The translations under genes and the position numbers were made by a program. 5,824 bases of DNA from an uncultured Xanthobacteraceae bacterium (GTDB taxonomy: Bacteria > Pseudomonadota > Alphaproteobacteria > Rhizobiales > Xanthobacteraceae). Shown piece by piece: positions 1-4,797 of the stretch. The notes under the pieces were generated by a model. The model was not told the origin of the DNA and searched no databases. It saw only the letters and a program-made list of their open reading frames with translations. How positions within the stretch are numbered: the first letter of the stretch is position 1; each line of letters begins with the position of its first letter. The stretch lies in NCBI GenBank assembly GCA_955652925.1, contig CATPCO010000450.1:1-5824 (forward strand), in the 5' to 3' direction.

Positions 1-171
1 AATCCGTTGGGCGTCAAGGGTGTCGGCGAAGGTGGCGCGATTGCACCCCCGGTCGCTCTCGCAAACGCCATCTGCGATGCGCTTGCCCCATTCAAGATCG
101 AGCTCAACCGGCTGCCGCTCAAGCCCGAGCAAATCCGAGCCGCACTTATAGGGCGGATTAGCGAAGCGTAA
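1..171 (+). CDS. Molybdenum hydroxylase large subunit (xanthine dehydrogenase / CoxL family), C-terminal fragment
   Basis: This is the last 56 codons of a gene that enters from the left edge, read in frame 1 and ending with TAA at 169-171. Its first residues, NPLGVKGVGEGGAIAPPVAL, match the conserved C-terminal motif of the molybdopterin-binding large subunit of xanthine dehydrogenase / aldehyde oxidase / CO dehydrogenase-type enzymes. In that family the glutamate of the GVGE motif (here codon 28-30) sits next to the Mo centre and acts as catalytic base. These enzymes hydroxylate or oxidise heterocycles, aldehydes or CO, usually with FAD and 2Fe-2S subunits encoded nearby; those would lie outside the window. 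The substrate cannot be told from this fragment. An oddity is that the last residues, GRISEA, and the stop codon are encoded by the intergenic repeat at 149-217, so the native C-terminus was probably altered when the repeat arrived. Confidence 0.85.
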   Translation, partial: NPLGVKGVGEGGAIAPPVALANAICDALAPFKIELNRLPLKPEQIRAALIGRISEA

Positions 172-217
172 TCCGCCTTCTCAGATGGCGGGTTATGGCT
201 GCGCCTGACCCGCCCTA
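149..217 (+). repeat. 69-bp double-hairpin intergenic repeat, copy 1
   Basis: A palindromic element bounded by TAGGGCGG at the left and CCGCCCTA at the right. Hairpin A pairs 152-160 (GGCGGATTA) with 169-177 (TAATCCGCC) around an 8-nt loop. Hairpin B pairs 187-195 (GGCGGGTTA) with 206-214 (TGACCCGCC), with one T-G wobble; inside it GGC 197-199 can pair with GCC 203-205. The two outer ends are also complementary, so the whole element could fold as one long structure. A copy with 65/69 identity lies at 4708-4776 in the same orientation. It resembles REP/BIME-type dispersed repeats, which are known to affect mRNA stability and transcription termination. It overlaps the end of the upstream gene by 23 bp and ends 12 bp before the next start codon. 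No transposase gene is present. Confidence 0.85.
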
Positions 218-218
218 C

Positions 219-223
219 AAGGG
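219..223 (+). promoter_or_regulatory. Shine-Dalgarno-like AAGGG for the TIR-STAND gene
   Basis: AAGGG lies six bases before the ATG at 230 and immediately after repeat copy 1. It supports that ATG. No earlier start is possible in this frame, because the in-frame codons back to the TGA at 206-208 contain no ATG, GTG or TTG. I see no convincing -35/-10 pair between the repeat and the ATG, so the promoter must lie in the repeat or inside the upstream gene. Confidence 0.55.
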
Positions 224-229
224 TCGTCA

Positions 230-3200
230 ATGTCGCGCGTATTTCTCAGCCATTCGAGCGCGAACAACGCGGAGGCGGTTGCGATCCGCGACTGGCTTGC
301 GGCGGAAGGCTGGAACGATGTTTTTCTCGACCTCGATCCCGAGCGCGGCATCCGAGCGGGTGAACGCTGGGAACGCACGCTCAACGAGGCCGCCTCGCGC
401 TGCGAAGCGGTGCTGTTCCTGGTTTCGCGCGCGTGGCTTGCCTCGCGCTGGTGCCTGAAAGAATTCAATCTCGCGCACAAACTCAACAAGCGCCTGTTCG
501 GAGTTCAGATCGAGACGATCCCCGTTGCCGAATTGCCGCAGGATCTCACTGGAACCTGGCAACTCGTCGATCTCGCCGCCGGCCAGGATCACCTGATGAT
601 GCGCGTGATCCTCCCGCGCACCCACGAGGAAGCGCACGTCACCTTTTCGAATGAGGGCCTCGCACGGCTGCGCAACGGCCTCTCGCTCGCCGGGCTCGAT
701 GCGCGCTTTTTCGCCTGGCCGCCCGAAAGCGATCCGGACCGGCCGCCCTATCACGGGCTCAAGCCCCTAGAAGCGGAAGACGCGGGCATCTTCTTCGGCC
801 GCGATGCACCTATCGTCGAAGCCATCGATACCTTGCGTGGGCTGCGCGACGGCGCGGCCCCGCGCGTACTTGTCATCCTGGGTGCTTCGGGCGCCGGCAA
901 GTCGTCGTTCCTGCGCGCGGGCCTGTTGCCGCGGCTTGCGCGTGACGACCGCAATTTCCTTGCCCTGCCTGTCATCCGTCCGGAGCGAGCGGCCATCAGC
1001 GGCGAGAACGGATTGCTGAAATCGATCGAGACGCAACTTGCGAAAGAGGGCATCCCTCGCCCCCGCAGCGAAATCCGCAACGCGATGACAGCCGGCGCAA
1101 GTGCGCTACGCCCGCTGTTGCGGGCGCTGGTCGACAAGGTTTTCGCCGCCATGCCGACCGAGGAAACCGGGGCCAAACGGCCGGCCCTCGTGCTCGCGAT
1201 CGATCAGGCGGAAGAGCTGTTCTTCGGCGAGGGCACGACCGAAGGCGAAATGCTGCTTGCGCTGATCAGCGAGCTGGTGAGGGAGGACGACCCCGACATC
1301 ATTGCGTTGTTTACCATCCGCTCGGATTCCTACGACCGGCTGGAGACCGCTAAGCCGCTTGCCGGCGTGCGGCAGCAAACATTTGCGCTGCTGCCCATGC
1401 CGCGCGGCGCCTATCAGACCGTGATCGAAGGGCCCGCGGCGCGCCTGCGGGAGACGAGGCGCAAGCTCACCATCGAGCCGCGGCTCACGCAACAACTGCT
1501 CGAGGATATCGAAAAAGGCGGCGGCAGCGACGCGCTTCCACTCCTCGCCTTCACGCTGGAGCAGCTTTGTCTCGAATACGGCGGGGGCGGAACGCTCAAG
1601 CTTGCGTATTACGAGGCGTTTGGCGGCGTCAGGGGCGCGATCGAGGCGGCGGTCGAGCGGGCGTTCTCGGCCGCCGATTGCGATCCTGCCATTCCGCGCG
1701 ATCGCACCGCGAGGCTTGCTCTCTTGCGTCGCGGGCTTATTCCCTGGCTTGCGGGCATCGACCCCGATACCGCCAGCCCGCGCCGCCGCGTCGCACGGCT
1801 CGCGGACATTCCAGCAGAGGCCAAACCGCTGGTCAACATGCTGGTCGAGCAGCGCCTGCTCGCGACCGACCGCGTGACCGTGAGAGACGCGGACAAGGAG
1901 CGCATCGAGATTACGATTGAGCCCGCGCACGACGCGCTGTTGCGGCAATGGGGTCTTCTGCGCGGCTGGCTGGAAGAAGACTTTGCGGCGCTCACGACGC
2001 TCGAGGGCGTCAAGCGTGCGGCGCGCGATTGGGCCGCGAACGGCCGGCATGCCGATTGGCTCAATCATTCCGGCACTCGACTCGAAGAAGCGGAAAAAGT
2101 CGCTGCGCGCAGCGATCTTGCGGGCGACCTTAGCGTCGATGCGGGCGACTATCTGCGCCAGTGCCGGGAGCGCGAGGTCGCGGAGCAGCGCGCGCGGCTT
2201 GAACGGCTCGAGCGCGAGCGGGAAGAGCAGGAACGCCGGCTGCGCGACGCTCAGTCGCTTGCCGCAGCCAATCGGCGCACCGCCCAATACACCGGCATCG
2301 GGTTGGCCATTGCAGTCCTGTTTGCCGGGCTCGCTTTCTGGTACTGGCAGTCGGCAGACCGCTCGGCGCAGAAGGCAAACACCGAGCGCGAGCGCGCCGA
2401 GGCGATTTTTGGCGTCGCCATCAACGAAACCGATGCCATCGTCTCGCAGATATCCACACAGCTCAAGGATCTCATCGGCGTCTCTCGCGGCGCCATCCGG
2501 AGCATCCTCGCGGTCATCGAAAGCCAGTTCGATGACATGCTCAAGTCCAATCCGGACTCGGCCCGTCTGCAGCTGAGCCGGGCAAAGATGCTGAGCGCGT
2601 TCGTCGACATTTACGCCGAGCTCGGCGAACTCAACGAAGCCGGGCGCCGGGCGAAGGAATGCGCCGCCATCATGCGCCCGCTTGTGCCCGACGACTCCAA
2701 TGCGATTGACATGATCGAAGGCTTCGGACTGTGCCTGGAAAAGCTGGGCGATGCTTCCTTGTGGCATGGCGAGGACGCCGACGCGGCCAATGCCTATCAC
2801 GACAGCATCGCGCTTCGCCGCCGTATCATAGCGGCCAATTCGCGAGATATGGATGCGCAAATGAGGCTTGCGCATGTGCTCGGCTACGACGCCTATGTTC
2901 TCATCGCAACGGACAAGATTGATGAGGCGGCGGCCGCCGCAAGCGAGAGCCTGGCCTTGTCGAGCAAGCTCGTCGCGATCGACAAGGACAACGCGAGATG
3001 GCAGCGCGAATATGTCGAGAGCATCAATTTCACCGCCATGGTGCTCTCGGCCAAGGCGAAGCCGGACGAAGCGCTTCCAGGCTACAAACAGTCTGCCGAT
3101 CTTGCCCGGGAATTGTTGGCGAAGGACCCGGACAATGCGACATTGCGGCGGTTTCTGTCGAATCTGCTTGGCAACGTCGCCGATACTCTGATGAGGCTGG

Positions 3201-3637
3201 GGAGGTACGAGGAAGCGTTCTCGTTATTGCAGGAAGACCTGGAGTTAAAGCGCTATCTCGTTCAAATCGACCATGAGAACATGCTTTGGCAGTCGGAATT
3301 GCTAAGCTGCCTGTGGCGGTTGAGTACTGACGAAGCCGGTTTGAAACAAACGGATCAGGCGATTGCGTATGGCCGCGAGGCTGTGGCTCTCGGCAATTCG
3401 CTGATTACCAAGGATCCGACGAATAATCGATGGCGAAACTCCTTGGCGACGGCGTTTGTCGGACTCGCCGAGATTTATTCCGGCAAAGGCGGTGATGATG
3501 AGGTCATCGCCACTCTTACTCAGGCCATCGTGCTCGATCTGAGATATCCGATCGTGTTCATAACCGCGGTTTCGCGTATTACAGAAAGCAGAACTACGCT
3601 CGCGCGATTGCTGACTACGATCAGGCGATTGCGCTAG
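230..3637 (+). CDS. TIR domain - STAND NTPase - transmembrane - helical repeat protein (3' end frameshifted)
   Basis: A predicted signal-transducing ATPase with a TIR effector, 1135 residues as read. TIR domain, about residues 3-116: box-1 motif FLSHSS at 5-10, DVFLDLDPERG at 30-40, and SRWCLKEF at 72-79, whose E78 matches the glutamate needed for NAD+ cleavage in catalytic TIR domains. STAND NTPase, about 176-620: entry motif FFGRD, Walker A GASGAGKS at 218-225, Walker B LVLAIDQAEE with D325, sensor-like TIRSD with R364, and EPAHDALLRQW near 565-574, typical of the winged-helix part of nSTAND1 proteins. A charged coiled coil follows at about 645-680, then one membrane helix at about 687-706. 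Residues 777-1100 form helical repeats of 48 residues. Members of this class serve as antiphage or cell-death receptors; that role is inferred here. The last 25 residues (1111-1135) are out-of-frame sequence after a one-base deletion near 3559, and the true C-terminus continues in the 3559-4701 frame. Confidence 0.9.
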   Translation: MSRVFLSHSSANNAEAVAIRDWLAAEGWNDVFLDLDPERGIRAGERWERTLNEAASRCEAVLFLVSRAWLASRWCLKEFNLAHKLNKRLFGVQIETIPVAELPQDLTGTWQLVDLAAGQDHLMMRVILPRTHEEAHVTFSNEGLARLRNGLSLAGLDARFFAWPPESDPDRPPYHGLKPLEAEDAGIFFGRDAPIVEAIDTLRGLRDGAAPRVLVILGASGAGKSSFLRAGLLPRLARDDRNFLALPVIRPERAAISGENGLLKSIETQLAKEGIPRPRSEIRNAMTAGASALRPLLRALVDKVFAAMPTEETGAKRPALVLAIDQAEELFFGEGTTEGEMLLALISELVREDDPDIIALFTIRSDSYDRLETAKPLAGVRQQTFALLPMPRGAYQTVIEGPAARLRETRRKLTIEPRLTQQLLEDIEKGGGSDALPLLAFTLEQLCLEYGGGGTLKLAYYEAFGGVRGAIEAAVERAFSAADCDPAIPRDRTARLALLRRGLIPWLAGIDPDTASPRRRVARLADIPAEAKPLVNMLVEQRLLATDRVTVRDADKERIEITIEPAHDALLRQWGLLRGWLEEDFAALTTLEGVKRAARDWAANGRHADWLNHSGTRLEEAEKVAARSDLAGDLSVDAGDYLRQCREREVAEQRARLERLEREREEQERRLRDAQSLAAANRRTAQYTGIGLAIAVLFAGLAFWYWQSADRSAQKANTERERAEAIFGVAINETDAIVSQISTQLKDLIGVSRGAIRSILAVIESQFDDMLKSNPDSARLQLSRAKMLSAFVDIYAELGELNEAGRRAKECAAIMRPLVPDDSNAIDMIEGFGLCLEKLGDASLWHGEDADAANAYHDSIALRRRIIAANSRDMDAQMRLAHVLGYDAYVLIATDKIDEAAAAASESLALSSKLVAIDKDNARWQREYVESINFTAMVLSAKAKPDEALPGYKQSADLARELLAKDPDNATLRRFLSNLLGNVADTLMRLGRYEEAFSLLQEDLELKRYLVQIDHENMLWQSELLSCLWRLSTDEAGLKQTDQAIAYGREAVALGNSLITKDPTNNRWRNSLATAFVGLAEIYSGKGGDDEVIATLTQAIVLDLRYPIVFITAVSRITESRTTLARLLTTIRRLR
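881..904 (+). other. Walker A (P-loop) of the STAND NTPase
   Basis: These bases encode GASGAGKS, a perfect GxxxxGK[ST] nucleotide-binding loop at residues 218-225. With the Walker B aspartate D325 in LVLAIDQAEE and R364 in FTIRSD, the ATPase core appears intact rather than degenerate. Confidence 0.9.
2288..2347 (+). other. Predicted transmembrane helix in the TIR-STAND protein
   Basis: Residues about 687-706 are a hydrophobic stretch (TGIGLAIAVLFAGLAFWYWQ). An arginine-rich segment including NRRT lies on the N-terminal side and the aromatic patch WYW at the C-terminal end. It is the only clear membrane span in the protein. By the positive-inside rule, the TIR and STAND domains would be cytoplasmic and the helical repeats after the span would face the periplasm. 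The topology is an inference from composition; an amphipathic or signal-linker helix is the alternative. Confidence 0.65.
2558..3472 (+). repeat. Coding repeats, 48-residue (144-bp) helical units
   Basis: Within the TIR-STAND protein the residues after the membrane span form units anchored on motifs such as DKDNARWQ, DPDNATLR, DHENMLWQ and DPTNNRWR. The anchor asparagines fall at residues 921, 969, 1017 and 1065, exactly 48 apart. Earlier, weaker anchors lie near 777, 824 and 873, giving about seven units. Each unit looks like a helical hairpin with TPR-like LG.YEEA features plus an extra helix. Identity is visible at protein level only, so the array is old compared with the 102-bp array downstream. 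Confidence 0.7.
3557..3561 (+). other. Frameshift site (one-base deletion) joining the TIR-STAND gene to the TPR frame
   Basis: The upstream frame reads AIVLDLRYPIVF up to the TTC at 3557-3559, then turns to unrelated sequence and stops at 3637. The downstream frame reads HNRGFAYYRKQNY from the CAT at 3559-3561. Joined, they give AIVLDLRYPIVFHNRG, which aligns without gaps to the next repeat boundaries AIALEPKYVIAYNNRG and AIELDPKYAIAYNDRG. Base C3559 has to be used twice, so exactly one base is missing here (TTCAT for an expected TTCCAT or equivalent). No long homopolymer is present, and no slippery heptamer that would suggest programmed frameshifting. It could be a real mutation or a sequencing or assembly error. 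Confidence 0.85.
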
Positions 3638-4476
3638 AGCCGAAATATGTGATCGCCTACAACAACCGCGGCAATGCTTATTACGCCATGCAGGATTACG
3701 ATCGTGCCATAACGAGTTACGGCCAGGCGATCGCGCTATATCCAAACTACGCCATTTTTTATGACAATCGGGGCGACGCTTATCGAGCCAAGAACGACTA
3801 CGATCGCGCTATTGCAGATTACGACCGGGCGATTGAACTCGATCCGAAATATGCTATTGCTTACAACGACCGCGGAAATGCGTATTGGTTCAAGCACGAT
3901 TACGATCGCGCGATCGCAGATTACGAGCAGGCCATAGCGATCGACCCGAAGAATGCCGTTTATTTCGACAACGCAGGCAACGCTTATCGGGCCAAGGACG
4001 ATTACGATCGTGCAATTGCCGCCTATGATCGGGCAATTACGCTAGATCCAAACTATTCCAGTGCCTACAACGATCGCGGATTGACTTACTATTTCAAGCT
4101 GGACTACGACCATGCGATCCCGGATTTCACCCAGGCCATAAAGCTCAATCCCAGCTTCGCCGTCGCTTATGCCAACCGCGGCAGCGCGCTGCGCGCGAAG
4201 GGCAGTTATGAAGATGCCATCAAGGACCTGGACCGTGCGATTGAGCTCGCGCCGCAATTTGCCCGCACGTTCTACCATCGCGGCAGCGCTTATCGCGCCA
4301 AAGGCGACGAGGATCACGCCATCTCGGATTATGACCAGACCATAAGGCTCGCTCCGAAAGAGCCTGGCGCTTACAGCGCGCTTTGCTGGGAGCACGTGAT
4401 CATCGGACGAGCGGAGGAGGCTCTGAAAGAGTGTAATGCTTCACTCGATCTGCGAGCGAATGATGCCTATGCCCTC
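3559..4476 (+). repeat. 102-bp tandem coding repeats (34-residue TPR array)
   Basis: Nine units of exactly 102 bp start at 3559, 3661, 3763, 3865, 3967, 4069, 4171, 4273 and 4375. Most encode the pattern N-RG-AY-K-DYDRAI-DYDQAI-LDP-YA-AY. The first eight keep this well; the ninth (SALCWEHV...) is diverged, and a further good unit follows at 4477-4578. Similarity holds at the DNA level: the run TACGATCG recurs at the same place in several units. This points to fairly recent expansion and makes the array prone to unequal recombination. G+C is visibly lower than in the TIR-STAND part: three 60-base lines at 3661, 3721 and 3841 count to about 45-53%, against 65% for the line at 961. Confidence 0.85.
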
Positions 4477-4701
4477 GATGGCCGTGGATACGCGTATTTC
4501 AGGCTGGGTCAATTCGATCGCGCCATCATCGATTTCGATGCTGCGCTGAAACTGGAATCGAAGCTCCCGAATTCGCTCTATGGCCGCGGTCTGGCGAAGG
4601 TGAAAAACGGCGACAACAACGGCGGTAACGCCGATATCGCTGCCGCGAAAGCAATCAGGAGCAACATTGCCAATGAAATTGCAAGCTATGGAATTGAGTA
4701 G
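3649..4701 (+). CDS. TPR-repeat protein; probably the detached C-terminal part of the TIR-STAND gene
   Basis: An open frame of 350 codons from a GTG at 3649 to TAG at 4699-4701, made almost wholly of canonical 34-residue TPR units, about ten in all, with a short degenerate end (ADIAAAKAIRSNIANEIASYGIE). TPR superhelices bind peptides or partner proteins and serve as the sensor or ligand-binding end of many STAND proteins. The GTG lies in the middle of a repeat (KYVIAYNNRG) and has no clear ribosome site. The same frame stays open back to 3502 and carries good TPR sequence from 3559. A separate gene starting here is therefore unlikely; it reads as the last 380 residues of the upstream protein, cut off by a one-base deletion. 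If the split is real, the segment might still be made by reinitiation, since the upstream stop is only 11 bases before the GTG. No signal peptide is visible. Confidence 0.7.
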   Translation: MIAYNNRGNAYYAMQDYDRAITSYGQAIALYPNYAIFYDNRGDAYRAKNDYDRAIADYDRAIELDPKYAIAYNDRGNAYWFKHDYDRAIADYEQAIAIDPKNAVYFDNAGNAYRAKDDYDRAIAAYDRAITLDPNYSSAYNDRGLTYYFKLDYDHAIPDFTQAIKLNPSFAVAYANRGSALRAKGSYEDAIKDLDRAIELAPQFARTFYHRGSAYRAKGDEDHAISDYDQTIRLAPKEPGAYSALCWEHVIIGRAEEALKECNASLDLRANDAYALDGRGYAYFRLGQFDRAIIDFDAALKLESKLPNSLYGRGLAKVKNGDNNGGNADIAAAKAIRSNIANEIASYGIE

Positions 4702-4707
4702 CGCTTG

Positions 4708-4776
4708 TAGGGTGGATTAGCGAAGCGTAATCCGCCTTTTCAGATGGCGGGTTACGGCTGCGCCTAACCCGCCCTA
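4708..4776 (+). repeat. 69-bp double-hairpin intergenic repeat, copy 2
   Basis: Same length and orientation as the element at 149-217, with four differences in 69 positions. Hairpin A pairs 4711-4719 with 4728-4736; a C-to-T change leaves a T-G wobble pair. Hairpin B pairs 4746-4754 (GGCGGGTTA) with 4765-4773 (TAACCCGCC) perfectly, where copy 1 has a wobble. The other two differences lie in the spacer and in the unpaired base before the inner GGC stem. Changes in the stems therefore keep pairing, which suggests the structure matters or was recently copied. It begins six bases after the TPR stop codon and ends 21 bases before the next ATG. Confidence 0.85.
4711..4740 (+). terminator. Possible weak intrinsic terminator formed by hairpin A of repeat copy 2
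   Basis: A 9-bp stem with an 8-nt loop is followed directly by TTTT at 4737-4740, just downstream of the TPR stop codon. This resembles a short intrinsic terminator. The T-run is only four bases, and copy 1 has TTCT at this place, so efficient termination is doubtful. A role in mRNA 3'-end protection is equally possible. Confidence 0.3.
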
Positions 4777-4780
4777 CGAC

Positions 4781-4788
4781 AGGTAGGG
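4781..4788 (+). promoter_or_regulatory. Ribosome binding site for the OYE-family oxidoreductase
   Basis: AGGTAGGG precedes the ATG at 4798 by nine bases. It supports that start over the in-frame TTG directly before it at 4795. It lies just outside repeat copy 2. Confidence 0.5.
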
Positions 4789-4797
4789 AATCGATTG

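Noticed and set aside
140..230. Target-site duplications around the whole repeat-flanked unit
   Set aside because: Apart from the palindromic TA at the repeat ends, the bases flanking copy 1 and copy 2 do not match, and no transposase or integrase is present, so I do not call a composite transposon.
227..754. Minus-strand open frame of 175 codons over the TIR domain
   Set aside because: It is antisense to conserved TIR motifs, has no known domain, and lies in GC-rich coding DNA.
1106..2875. Long minus-strand open frame (589 codons) opposite the TIR-STAND gene
   Set aside because: Its translation is arginine-, alanine- and proline-rich with no recognisable domain, while the plus strand encodes clear TIR/STAND motifs. 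High G+C coding DNA often leaves the opposite strand open.
3540..3565. Programmed -1 ribosomal frameshift as the cause of the split
   Set aside because: No X XXY YYZ slippery heptamer or base run is present at the crossover, and no strong downstream stem is apparent. A plain deletion or sequence error is simpler.
3727..3917. GCGATCGC octamers (1698-1705, 3727-3734, 3910-3917) reminiscent of cyanobacterial HIP1
   Set aside because: Only three were found, two of them within repeated TPR codons; everything else fits an alphaproteobacterium, so they are likely by-products of codon use.
3559..4476. Regular 102-bp spacing considered as a CRISPR-like or non-coding satellite array
   Set aside because: The units are in-frame, 34-codon TPRs with no repeat-spacer alternation.
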